Position numbers and translations under genes: made by a program | Assembly: GCF_003570905.1 (NCBI RefSeq) | Contig: NZ_QXJM01000039.1 | Coordinates: forward strand, 372,001 to 436,000 | Length of the DNA: 64,000 nt | From: Cohnella faecalis | GTDB taxonomy: Bacteria; Bacillota; Bacilli; Paenibacillales; Paenibacillaceae | Direction of reading: 5' to 3' | Notes under the pieces: model-generated | What the model was told of the DNA's origin: nothing | The model's input: only the letters and a program-made list of their open reading frames with translations | Databases searched by the model: none | Shown: positions 8,856-16,738 of the stretch, in pieces | Position numbering within the stretch: position 1 is the first letter of the stretch | Layout: the number at the start of each line of letters is the position of its first letter

Positions 8856-8934
8856 GTTGGACGTATCGACAAGAATCGATTCATTATGTCATAATTTTCA
8901 ATATCTATTCAAAAAAGTACGGGATGGCGACCGG

Positions 8935-9891
8935 ATGAGAGAAGTATACGTATCGCATTTGGAGCCCGGCGATGTGTTGGACAAGCCGGTGTTCGCGAGG
9001 AACGGCGTGGTTATGCTGGAGGAAGGAACGGTGCTTACCGAGCCTTACATTCAGAGCTTGAAGAGGATTGGAATTGACAGGGTCAGGCTGAGGAGCCGGA
9101 AGCCGGGGGTCGCATGGCCAGAGGACGCGAACGACCGCAGCGGCGAAACGGAATCGGAATACCGGCTTCCTGATATCAGTGCGTTAAAAAGCGACGTTCG
9201 AGCAAGGGAGGACGCCGTTCGGTTAGCGACCGCTTTTGCCGACTCCGATTTGGGGCTCGGACGAATGTCAATGCCTTTTCCGGTAGAAGTCTTTCGCAAG
9301 CAGTTTCGCGAGATCGTCATGGGAATCGTATCCCAGCCGGCGTTCGCCGAGGAGCTCGGCGTTCTTTATTTGACGGACAGGCAGCTGTTCGAGCATTCGC
9401 TGCAGGTCGCTCTATGCTCGGACATCATTGGAACGATTAGGAATTTCGACGCTTCCCGCCGCTACGCGCTTACGCTGGGGGCCATGTTCAGCGATATCGG
9501 AATGACGAGGCTCCCGACCGAGCTTCTCAAGCTCCCGCGAGAACTCAAGGATCCCGAACGCGCAATCATCAAGCGGCATACGACCGACGGTTATCGTCTG
9601 CTGACACGAATGAAGGAAATGCCGGCCGAGTCGGCGAAGTGCGCTTTGCTCCACCATGAACGCTATCAGGGCGGAGGCTATCCGCTTGCGTTGAAGAACT
9701 CCGACATTCCCGAGTATGCGCAAATCGTCGGCCTGGCCGACGTATACAACGCTCTGCTCTCTCCCCGCCATCACCGGCAGCCTTATGCTCGGGAAGAAGC
9801 CCTCGAATATTTATACGCGGCAGGTAACTGGGAGTTCGAGGCCCAATTGATCCGATTGTTTTTGAATAGTGTGAAGGGGAGTTCGTCGTAA
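8935..9891 (+). CDS. HD-GYP domain protein with altered HD motif
   Basis: HD-GYP proteins usually hydrolyse cyclic-di-GMP. I take the ATG at 8935 (318 residues) because the longer frame runs back through the spoIIQ terminator. The N-terminal 60 residues (MREVYVSHLEPGDVLDKPVF) are the partner domain often found ahead of HD-GYP. The GYP signature is intact (HHERYQGGGYPLAL, starting at residue 240). The HD motif, however, reads FSDIGMTRLP with Ser186 in place of the metal-binding His; Asp187 is kept. Activity is thus doubtful, and a binding or regulatory role is possible. It stands alone between two terminators. Confidence 0.82.
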   Translation: MREVYVSHLEPGDVLDKPVFARNGVVMLEEGTVLTEPYIQSLKRIGIDRVRLRSRKPGVAWPEDANDRSGETESEYRLPDISALKSDVRAREDAVRLATAFADSDLGLGRMSMPFPVEVFRKQFREIVMGIVSQPAFAEELGVLYLTDRQLFEHSLQVALCSDIIGTIRNFDASRRYALTLGAMFSDIGMTRLPTELLKLPRELKDPERAIIKRHTTDGYRLLTRMKEMPAESAKCALLHHERYQGGGYPLALKNSDIPEYAQIVGLADVYNALLSPRHHRQPYAREEALEYLYAAGNWEFEAQLIRLFLNSVKGSSS

Positions 9892-9915
9892 GACGGAAGC
9901 CTGGACCAGCAATCG

Positions 9916-9947
9916 AAAGACGGAAGGGCTGCGGCTCTCCGTCTTTT
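9916..9947 (+). terminator. Terminator after the HD-GYP gene
   Basis: AAAGACGGA and TCCGTCTTT form a 9-bp stem around a 13-base loop, followed by TTA. Confidence 0.8.
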
Positions 9948-10058
9948 ACTGCTTTATTGCAGTGCGGCGATAAGCCTAAAGACCCATCGTTCGGACGAGT
10001 AGACCTATCTTTTCCCCGGTTTTTGGGACTTTCCCGGCTTGTCGGCAGGTATAACAAA

Positions 10059-10086
10059 GAATAAGTGCCCATCCCCCTCATATACT
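10059..10086 (+). promoter_or_regulatory. Candidate sigma-E promoter for spoIIID
   Basis: GAATAAG, 13 bases, then CATATACT is close to the mother-cell sigma-E consensus (KMATAWW and CATACAMT). It lies 34 bases upstream of the spoIIID start. spoIIID is sigma-E dependent in B. subtilis. Confidence 0.5.
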
Positions 10087-10119
10087 GTACCAATTCTATT
10101 TCAGCAGGGAGGCGGGAGC

Positions 10120-10407
10120 GTGCACGACTACATCAAAGAACGGACCATCAAGATTGGCCGGTGCATTGTGGAAACGCGAAATACGGTGCGAACGATTGCC
10201 AAAGAATTCGGCGTCTCCAAGAGCACGGTGCATAAAGATCTTACCGAGCGTCTGCCGGAAATCAACCCGGATTTGGCGGATCAGGTTAAGCACATTCTGG
10301 AATATCACAAGTCGATCCGGCACCTGAGAGGGGGGGAAGCGACCAAGATCAAGTACAAAAAGACGACCGTCAAAAAACGGGAAGTTCTGACAGCGGGAAA
10401 AGCGTGA
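10120..10407 (+). CDS. spoIIID: Sporulation transcription factor SpoIIID
   Basis: SpoIIID is the small DNA-binding regulator that adjusts the sigma-E regulon in the mother cell and helps switch on sigK. The 95-residue protein starts at GTG behind GGGAGGCGGG. It begins HDYIKERTIKIGR and contains the helix-turn-helix EFGVSKSTVHKDLTERLP and the basic segment HKSIRHLRGGEATKIKYKK, nearly identical to the B. subtilis protein. The longer open frame upstream has no ribosome site and is not used. mbl follows after 94 bases, as in B. subtilis. Confidence 0.97.
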   Translation: MHDYIKERTIKIGRCIVETRNTVRTIAKEFGVSKSTVHKDLTERLPEINPDLADQVKHILEYHKSIRHLRGGEATKIKYKKTTVKKREVLTAGKA

Positions 10408-10501
10408 AATTACGGAATTTGTCGATACGAAAGAAGGATTTGGAGATCCTGCGGCGAATAAGACACTATACATCTTCGATACGGTGAGGGATCTGACGTT
10501 C

Positions 10502-11497
10502 ATGTTTAGCAAAGATATCGGCATCGACCTCGGCACGGCCAACGTGTCCATTCATGTGAAAGGCAAGGGAGTGGTTCTCGACGAGCCGTCCGTCGTTGCC
10601 ATCGAGAGCGACACGCGGAAGGTGCTGGCGGTCGGCGAGGAAGCTCGCCGGATGGTCGGCCGCACTCCCGGCAACATCATCGCGATTCGTCCGCTCAGGG
10701 ACGGGGTCATCGCCGATTTCGAAGTGACTGACATGATGCTTAAGAAGTTCATAGAACGCGTAGGCGGACGCGGCATGTTCAGCCGTCCCCGCATTCTGAT
10801 CTGCGCGCCGACCAATATTACGTCGGTCGAGCAGAAGGCCATTCGCGAAGCGGCGATTCGCTGCGGCGCCAAAGAGGTGTTCCTCGAGGAGGAACCGAAA
10901 GCTGCGGCGATCGGAGCCGGCATGGACATCTTTCAACCGAGCGGCAATATGGTAGTCGATATCGGCGGAGGTACGACGGATGTTGCCGTTCTTTCCATGG
11001 GCGACGTCGTAACCGCCTCTTCTCTTAAAGTCGCGGGGGACAAGTTCGACGCCGCGATCATGAAGTACATAAAGAACAAATATAAGCTGTTGATCGGCGA
11101 ACGCACGAGCGAGGACGTCAAGGTCAAGATCGGCACCGTTCATCTCCACGGCCGCAGGGAAGAAATCGACATCCGCGGCCGGGATATGGTGTCGGGCTTG
11201 CCGCAGACGGTGACGATTTACTCCGACGAGGTGCGCGAGGCGCTGTGGGAGCCGGTGATGTCAATCGTCGCGGCGGCGAAGACGGTGCTGGAGCGGACGC
11301 CGCCGGAGCTGTCTGCGGACATTATCGATCGCGGAGTCATCCTGACCGGTGGGGGAGCGCTGCTGGACGGTCTTGACTCTTTGCTTGCGGACGAGCTTAA
11401 AGTTCCGGTTCTTGTCGCCGAAGACCCTATGCATTGCGTCGTGAAAGGTACCGGAATTTTGCTCGATCATCTGGATAAAATAGCCCGGAGAAATTAA
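10502..11497 (+). CDS. mbl: MreB-like actin homologue Mbl, cell-shape protein
   Basis: Mbl forms membrane-bound filaments that direct lateral-wall synthesis. The 331-residue protein has the actin-fold ATPase signatures DIGIDLGTANVSIHVKGKG (phosphate 1), VVDIGGGTTDVAVLSMGD (phosphate 2) and GVILTGGGALLDGLD (adenosine). I chose the ATG at 10502 because it matches the usual N-terminus MF..DIGIDLGTAN; a GTG 18 bases earlier is the alternative. Position between spoIIID and flhO identifies it as Mbl rather than MreB or MreBH. Confidence 0.95.
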   Translation: MFSKDIGIDLGTANVSIHVKGKGVVLDEPSVVAIESDTRKVLAVGEEARRMVGRTPGNIIAIRPLRDGVIADFEVTDMMLKKFIERVGGRGMFSRPRILICAPTNITSVEQKAIREAAIRCGAKEVFLEEEPKAAAIGAGMDIFQPSGNMVVDIGGGTTDVAVLSMGDVVTASSLKVAGDKFDAAIMKYIKNKYKLLIGERTSEDVKVKIGTVHLHGRREEIDIRGRDMVSGLPQTVTIYSDEVREALWEPVMSIVAAAKTVLERTPPELSADIIDRGVILTGGGALLDGLDSLLADELKVPVLVAEDPMHCVVKGTGILLDHLDKIARRN

Positions 11498-11518
11498 GCG
11501 GCGAGGAGAGCGGCATTC

Positions 11519-12397
11519 ATGCTAAGAGGACTGTATACAGCATCTTCGGCCATGGTAGCGCAACAGCGCCGACACGATGCGGTCACGAACAACATCGCTA
11601 ACTTGAATACGCCCGGCTATAAGGAATCGGGCGCGGTTACCCGGTCTTTTCCCGACATGCTCATTTCCGCTTTGGGCGGAGACATTGGGTCGGACAACAA
11701 GGTAGGCAAGCTTTCCACAGGGGTGTTCGCAGAGGAAAACCTGCTGAGAATGAGCCAAGGAGATTTGCAAGAGACGTATCGCCCGAGCGATATGGCGATC
11801 GTCTCAGACATATTGGTCGACGGAGTGGCGTTCGATGCCTCCGGCAAGTACGTCGATCCGGAAAGCGGCGAGGTTACGTATCAGCCGCAAGCCTTCTTCA
11901 CCGTCGAAGGAGCGAACGGCGAACCGCTTTATACGCGGGACGGAAGCTTTAAGACGGCGGTGGACGGAACGCTGGTAACCTCTTCCGGCAATCCGGTTCT
12001 CGGAGCCGACGGACAACCTATCGTTGTGACCGGCGCTTGGGAGCAAGTGTCGATAACGGCCGACGGTCGGCTGGTGAGCACCGCGACAGGACTGCCGTTG
12101 GCCGGTGAGCCGAGGCTGATGCTGACCCGGGTGGATAATCCGAACCTGCTCGTACGTCAGGGGGACGGAACCTTCCAATACAAGGGTGAAGCGGGAGACA
12201 TCCGGCAGGTCGATCCGGCCGATGTGAATACGCGAGTCCAGATTCGCCAAGGCTTCCTTGAGCGCTCCAATGTAGACTCCGCACAATCAATGGTCGATAT
12301 TATGTCGGCGCTGCGCAGCTACGAGGCGAACCAGAAGGTCATTCAATTCTACGATCGCAGTCTTGATAAAGCCGTGAACGAAATCGGCAGAGTATAA
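11519..12397 (+). CDS. flhO: Flagellar basal-body rod/hook family protein FlhO
   Basis: FlhO belongs to the FlgF/FlgG family of distal rod proteins. The N-terminus MLRGLYTASSAMVAQQRRHD, with NNIANLNTPGYK, is the conserved Flg_bb_rod segment, and the C-terminus (SMVDIMSALRSYEANQKVIQ) is the matching helix. The start ATG has a GAGGAGAG site and lies 21 bases after mbl, so the genes are probably co-transcribed. Together with flhP it makes the rod pair that B. subtilis also keeps next to mbl, away from the main fla/che operon. Confidence 0.93.
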   Translation: MLRGLYTASSAMVAQQRRHDAVTNNIANLNTPGYKESGAVTRSFPDMLISALGGDIGSDNKVGKLSTGVFAEENLLRMSQGDLQETYRPSDMAIVSDILVDGVAFDASGKYVDPESGEVTYQPQAFFTVEGANGEPLYTRDGSFKTAVDGTLVTSSGNPVLGADGQPIVVTGAWEQVSITADGRLVSTATGLPLAGEPRLMLTRVDNPNLLVRQGDGTFQYKGEAGDIRQVDPADVNTRVQIRQGFLERSNVDSAQSMVDIMSALRSYEANQKVIQFYDRSLDKAVNEIGRV

Positions 12398-12417
12398 AGG
12401 ACGGGGGACCTCGCGAT

Positions 12418-13233
12418 ATGAACAACTCCATTATTTCCGCATCCGTGTCCATGGGCGCGCTTCAGAAGAGGCTCGATATACTCGCCGATAACATCGCGAA
12501 CGTAGATACGGTCGGGTACAAGCGCAAGAGCGCGGTTTTCGAGGATATTATGACGAGCTTGCAGTCGCAGCAAGAGGATTTTCGTCTGGACGGACGGCGT
12601 TCTCCGCTGGGCTACACGCACGGCTGGGGCTCTCGAATCGCCTCCATTCAACTCGACATGACGCAGGGGTCGTTGAAGGATACCGGCAATCCGACGGACG
12701 TCGCTATCGAAGGCAACGCTCTATTCGAAGTGCGGACGACGGACGGAGCGAGCGCTTATACGAGGCACGGAGCGTTCCAGCTTATTGCGCAACCGGATGG
12801 AGATCGGGTACTATTAACCGATACGGGACTGCCTGTCTTGAACAGCAACGGAGCGGAAATCCGGGTGCCTAACGGATACGAGCTCAAGATCGAAGAGAAC
12901 GGAACGCTAACGGCGAACGGGCCTCAAGGCTCGCAGCCGATCGATTTGGGCAAGCTGAGCTTGGTGCAAGTGACGAAGCCGGAGTTTCTGGTTTCGGTCG
13001 GAGACAATTTGTATGGCGTGCCTGCGGATGTGAACGTGGATGACGTCCTTCAAAACCTGATCGAGCTTCCTCAGGGAGTAGCCGTTCGTCAAGGCTTCGC
13101 GGAACAGTCCAACGTTTCTTGGGGCGACGAAATGTCCGACCTCTTGCTCGTGCAGAGGGCTTATCAATTGAGCGCCCGCGCGCTTTCCTCCAGCGAGCAG
13201 ATGATGGGCATGGCGAACAATTTGCGGGCATAA
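12418..13233 (+). CDS. flhP: Flagellar basal-body rod family protein FlhP
   Basis: This 271-residue FlgG/FlgF paralogue follows flhO after 20 bases. It has the N-terminal helix with DNIANVDTVGYKRK, a central beta domain (IAIEGNALFEVR-like, VAIEGNALFEV) and the C-terminal helix (EMSDLLLVQRAYQLSARAL). FlhO and FlhP are needed to complete the rod before hook assembly in B. subtilis. Confidence 0.93.
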   Translation: MNNSIISASVSMGALQKRLDILADNIANVDTVGYKRKSAVFEDIMTSLQSQQEDFRLDGRRSPLGYTHGWGSRIASIQLDMTQGSLKDTGNPTDVAIEGNALFEVRTTDGASAYTRHGAFQLIAQPDGDRVLLTDTGLPVLNSNGAEIRVPNGYELKIEENGTLTANGPQGSQPIDLGKLSLVQVTKPEFLVSVGDNLYGVPADVNVDDVLQNLIELPQGVAVRQGFAEQSNVSWGDEMSDLLLVQRAYQLSARALSSSEQMMGMANNLRA

Positions 13234-13245
13234 TTAGAACACGTG

Positions 13246-13275
13246 TTGCGGCAGGCATTCGATTTTCGCTATACT
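13246..13275 (+). promoter_or_regulatory. Candidate sigma-A promoter for the EpuA-like gene
   Basis: TTGCGG and TATACT are 18 bases apart, about 80 bases upstream of the small membrane protein gene. A GC-rich hairpin (CCGCCGT/ACGGCGG, about 13306-13325) lies between promoter and gene. Confidence 0.45.
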
Positions 13276-13353
13276 TGTCCGCAGGCGTCATCGATAAACG
13301 GATACCGCCGTCCAGAACGGCGGCAGTCGTTGTGCTTGGAAGGAGAATTACGA

Positions 13354-13590
13354 ATGACAGCAATGACCCGATCGTCGGAGCCGAGCGGTCAACACTCCAC
13401 CGGACGGGTGGCGCTCCGAATTATATGGACCACCGTCAAAATTTTCATCATTCCCGTTCTTTGCGTGGTCGCGATTATTTTCGGACTTGCGGTCGGGTAC
13501 TCCGTACTCGGAAAGCAGCCGTTATCTGATGTTTTCGATCTGAATACGTGGAAGCATATGTACGATTTGGTGTTCTCCCGAGAGGGTTAA
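13354..13590 (+). CDS. EpuA family small membrane protein
   Basis: The 78-residue product starts at ATG behind GGAAGGAG. A single strong hydrophobic segment (about residues 25-52, TVKIFIIPVLCVVAIIFGLA) is followed by a short outer segment ending WKHMYDLVFSREG. The pattern fits the EpuA family, often mislabelled as an RNA polymerase beta subunit; there is no polymerase domain. The role is unknown. A terminator follows. Confidence 0.75.
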   Translation: MTAMTRSSEPSGQHSTGRVALRIIWTTVKIFIIPVLCVVAIIFGLAVGYSVLGKQPLSDVFDLNTWKHMYDLVFSREG

Positions 13591-13623
13591 TCGCCTTTAT
13601 CGATCTTCATGTGCGGCTGTTTC

Positions 13624-13650
13624 GACTCCTCGGCTCTTGCGGGGAGTTTT
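13624..13650 (+). terminator. Terminator after the EpuA-like gene
   Basis: ACTCCTCG and CGGGGAGT pair around a 7-base loop and are followed by TTT. A TATAAT at 13670-13675 just downstream may be the -10 box of the next gene; its -35 box is weak. Confidence 0.65.
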
Positions 13651-13710
13651 CATTTGCTCATACGAGCGTTATAATAGTGGGGAACTTGAGAGAAATGGGG
13701 GAAATTGGGG

Positions 13711-14217
13711 ATGAACTTGCCTAATCTGCTGACGATGTCCCGATTTGCTCTAATTCCCCTGTTTTTGGCGTTATATTGGAACGATCATCCGGTGGCGGCG
13801 CTGTTGATCGTGCTGCTTGCGGGGTTAACGGATATTTTGGACGGCTATATCGCACGTCGAAGAGGGCAAATTACGGTAACCGGCAGCATGCTCGATCCTC
13901 TTGCGGACAAGACGATGATGTTGACCGTCGTTCTGTCGCTGCTGTTCAACGAGAAAATTTCCTGGTCTGTCGGAGCGGTGATGGCGTTCCGGGAAATCGG
14001 CATGATCGCGAGCTCGGCGTTTTTTTATTTCAGGGGAATGAAGACGGTTCCGGCCAATATGATGGGGAAAGCGACGACGGTCGTTTACTATGTAGCCATC
14101 GTGCTTCTTTTCCTGGATCAGCCGGGCGGTTCAGAGGTGTTGTGGTGCGGCATCGCGTTGTCTTTCGTTACTTCGGGTATATACTTCATGAAATTCCGCA
14201 ACCTGAACAGAGCGTAA
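13711..14217 (+). CDS. CDP-alcohol phosphatidyltransferase family membrane protein (PgsA-like)
   Basis: Members move a phosphatidyl group from CDP-diacylglycerol to an alcohol such as glycerol-3-phosphate, making phospholipid in the membrane. The family signature DG..AR....G...D...D is complete ([10 protein letters not shown], then [10 protein letters not shown]). Four to five hydrophobic helices are evident in 168 residues. ATG 13711 is preferred over TTG 13705 because GGGGGA is better spaced. It could be PgsA or a paralogue; a second copy elsewhere cannot be excluded. Confidence 0.85.
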   Translation: MNLPNLLTMSRFALIPLFLALYWNDHPVAALLIVLLAGLTDILDGYIARRRGQITVTGSMLDPLADKTMMLTVVLSLLFNEKISWSVGAVMAFREIGMIASSAFFYFRGMKTVPANMMGKATTVVYYVAIVLLFLDQPGGSEVLWCGIALSFVTSGIYFMKFRNLNRA

Positions 14218-14383
14218 GACAAAAGAGACGGCCGCCGCGACGGACGAGAGGGACGTTGCGGCGGCAAGCTCTCTTATAGTCAACCTCGGCGGCTGCAGTC
14301 CCGCGCAAGGGATGACAATAGTATTCACAGGCAATAGCATGGTTATGCGAATGAACAATAATCCTATTCGGGAGGCAATGCAC

Positions 14384-14821
14384 ATGCTCGATATCACGCA
14401 AATTCAAGAAATCATTCCCCATCGTCCGCCATTTTTACTCATAGACCGTATTACAGAGCTGGAACCGGGCAAGCGCGCTGTCGGCATTAAGAACGTTACG
14501 ATGAACGAGCCGCATTTTGTCGGGCATTTTCCGGGCTATCCGGTTATGCCGGGCGTGCTGATCGTCGAAGCGCTCGCTCAGGTAGGCTCGGTCGCGATAC
14601 TCGCTCTTGAAGAGAATAAGGGCAAGCTGGGCTTTTTTGCAGGAATCGATCAATTTCGCTTCCGCGGACAAGTGAAGCCGGGCGACACGCTCGTGCTTGA
14701 ATTGGAGATTACAAGGCTCAAAGGACCGATAGGCAAAGGCCGCGCGGTGGCCAAGGTTGGAGATGCGGTGGTCGCGGAGGGCGAGCTAATGTTCGCTTTA
14801 TCCGATCCAAATAAAGGTTAA
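14384..14821 (+). CDS. fabZ: 3-hydroxyacyl-ACP dehydratase FabZ
   Basis: FabZ removes water from 3-hydroxyacyl-ACP in type II fatty-acid synthesis. The 145-residue hot-dog protein keeps the catalytic His48 ([14 protein letters not shown]) and Glu62 (IVEALAQ). It starts at the second of two close ATGs because GGGAGG is 8 bases before it; the first ATG is only two bases from that site. The gap in front contains a GC-rich inverted repeat (GCCGCCGC/GCGGCGGC) without a T run. Confidence 0.95.
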   Translation: MLDITQIQEIIPHRPPFLLIDRITELEPGKRAVGIKNVTMNEPHFVGHFPGYPVMPGVLIVEALAQVGSVAILALEENKGKLGFFAGIDQFRFRGQVKPGDTLVLELEITRLKGPIGKGRAVAKVGDAVVAEGELMFALSDPNKG

Positions 14822-14863
14822 TTTAGAGAGAAGAGATCTATTAATGGGAAGGAAGAGGAATCG

Positions 14864-16567
14864 ATGCCGAAAACTCCGCAACAACTATTCGAGGCTTGGC
14901 TCCAGGATCCTACTATCGATGACGAAACAAAAGTTGAATTAACCGGCATAACCGGACAGGACAAAGAGATCGAAGACCGATTCTATCGGGATCTGGAGTT
15001 CGGAACGGGCGGATTGCGCGGCGTAATGGGAGCCGGAACGAACCGAATGAACCGGTATGTAATCGGCAAGGCGACTCAAGGGTTCGCTAATTATTTGAAG
15101 GGGCTGTCGTCCGAGCCTTCCGTCGTCATCGCTCATGATTCCCGTCGCAACTCGGATACGTTTTCGGTGGAATCCGCTTGCGTGCTGGCCGCCAATGGAA
15201 TCAAAACCTACTTATACCGCTCTCTTCGTCCGACCCCCCAGCTCTCGTTCGCCGTTCGCGATTTGAAAGCGACGGGAGGGATCGTCATAACGGCGAGCCA
15301 TAATCCGCCCGAGTACAACGGATACAAAGTCTATAACGCCGATGGCTGCCAGCTTGTCCCTCACGAAGCGGAGCAGGTGATCGCAAGCATTCGCGCGGTT
15401 GAATCCTTCGATGAGGTCAAGCGGCTGACGCAAGCCGAAGCGGAATCGGCCGGACTGCTCGTCTGGCTAGGAGAAGCGGAAGATCAGCGTTTCATCGATG
15501 CAGTGGCCGCCAGCGCGGTTCAGCCGGAATGGCTTCGCAGCGGAGCGGGCGCCGGAATATCGATCGTATTCACGCCATTGCATGGAGCGGGCAATCTTCC
15601 CGTTCGTCGCGTATTGGCGCAAGCCGGATTTACGAACGTGCATGTGGTGGAAGCTCAGGAGCTTCCCGACGGACAATTCCCGACCGTGAAGTCTCCGAAT
15701 CCGGAGGAGCACGAAGCGTTCACATTGGCTATGAAGCTGGCCGATGAGACAGACGCCGATTTGATTATCGGAACGGACCCGGACTGCGATCGCATGGGGG
15801 CCGTTGTGAAGAACGATGCCGGAAAGTATGTCGTGCTGACCGGTAACCAGTCCGGAGCATTGATGGTCTACTATTTGTTGTCGCGTCTGAAAGAGCAAGG
15901 CAAGCTGCCTGCGAACGGCGCCGTCGTGAAGACGATCGTAACGAGCGAGATGGGCGCGGATATCGCCGCATCGTTCGGCTGCGAAGTGTTCAATACGCTG
16001 ACGGGGTTCAAGTACATCGGGGAAAAAATAAAGCAGTTCGAGCAGACGGGCTCCCACGTTTATTTGTTCGGTTACGAGGAAAGCTACGGCTATTTGACGG
16101 GTACATACGCTCGCGACAAGGATGCGGTAGTCGCCTCGCTATTGATAAGCGAAGCGGCAGCGTACTACAAGTCTCAAGGGAAGACGCTGTACTCCGTCCT
16201 GTTGGATCTGTATGCCCAGTATGGCGCATACCTTGAGAGGCTGGAGTCGCGCACGCTGAAAGGAAAAGACGGACTCGAGAAAATCGGCGCCATCATGAAC
16301 GATTGGCGGTCGAATCCTCCGCAGGAGGTTGCGGGCGTTAGAGTGGAGAAGGTGCTCGATTACGAAAAAGGGCTGGACGGCCTGCCGTCCGAGAACGTGC
16401 TGAAGTTTCTGTTAACCGACGGGTCCTGGTTCTGCTTGAGACCGTCGGGCACGGAGCCGAAAATCAAATTGTACTTCGCCGTGCGGGGAGAAAGTCTGGA
16501 CGGAGCGGAAGCTTCGCTTAACCGGCTTATATCCGTCGTCATGGAGCGCGTCGATTCGCTGGCATAA
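14864..16567 (+). CDS. pgcA: Phospho-sugar mutase (alpha-phosphoglucomutase, PgcA-like)
   Basis: The enzyme interconverts glucose-6-phosphate and glucose-1-phosphate, feeding UDP-glucose and wall glycolipid synthesis. The four domains of the alpha-D-phosphohexomutase family are in order: the phospho-serine loop TASHNPPEYNGYK (Ser145), the metal loop GTDPDCDRMG, the sugar-binding loop GYEESYGYL and the phosphate loop RPSGTEPKIK. At 567 residues it matches firmicute PgcA. A strong terminator follows. Confidence 0.93.
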   Translation: MPKTPQQLFEAWLQDPTIDDETKVELTGITGQDKEIEDRFYRDLEFGTGGLRGVMGAGTNRMNRYVIGKATQGFANYLKGLSSEPSVVIAHDSRRNSDTFSVESACVLAANGIKTYLYRSLRPTPQLSFAVRDLKATGGIVITASHNPPEYNGYKVYNADGCQLVPHEAEQVIASIRAVESFDEVKRLTQAEAESAGLLVWLGEAEDQRFIDAVAASAVQPEWLRSGAGAGISIVFTPLHGAGNLPVRRVLAQAGFTNVHVVEAQELPDGQFPTVKSPNPEEHEAFTLAMKLADETDADLIIGTDPDCDRMGAVVKNDAGKYVVLTGNQSGALMVYYLLSRLKEQGKLPANGAVVKTIVTSEMGADIAASFGCEVFNTLTGFKYIGEKIKQFEQTGSHVYLFGYEESYGYLTGTYARDKDAVVASLLISEAAAYYKSQGKTLYSVLLDLYAQYGAYLERLESRTLKGKDGLEKIGAIMNDWRSNPPQEVAGVRVEKVLDYEKGLDGLPSENVLKFLLTDGSWFCLRPSGTEPKIKLYFAVRGESLDGAEASLNRLISVVMERVDSLA

Positions 16568-16602
16568 TCGTCCGAAGAAGACTAAAATATATGAAGAAAA
16601 CC

Positions 16603-16631
16603 AAGTGGCGGCCGAAAAGCCGCTACTTTTG
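16603..16631 (+). terminator. Terminator after pgcA
   Basis: AAGTGGCGGC and GCCGCTACTT form a 10-bp stem with one G-U pair around a 6-base loop, followed by TT and mixed bases. Confidence 0.75.
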
Positions 16632-16738
16632 CGAGGCATGCTAGTCCTAAGGGCCAGCCTCATCAATCCGTCGAACCGGCATCTTATATCGCATCGTACA
16701 GAACAGATTATTTTATTTACACGGTAGGAGTGACGGCT

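Noticed and set aside
8779-8934. 52-residue N-terminal extension of the HD-GYP protein
   Set aside because: It would be translated from the spoIIQ terminator and lacks a ribosome site.
13354-13590. RNA polymerase beta subunit
   Set aside because: This common label for EpuA-like proteins has no support in a 78-residue membrane protein.
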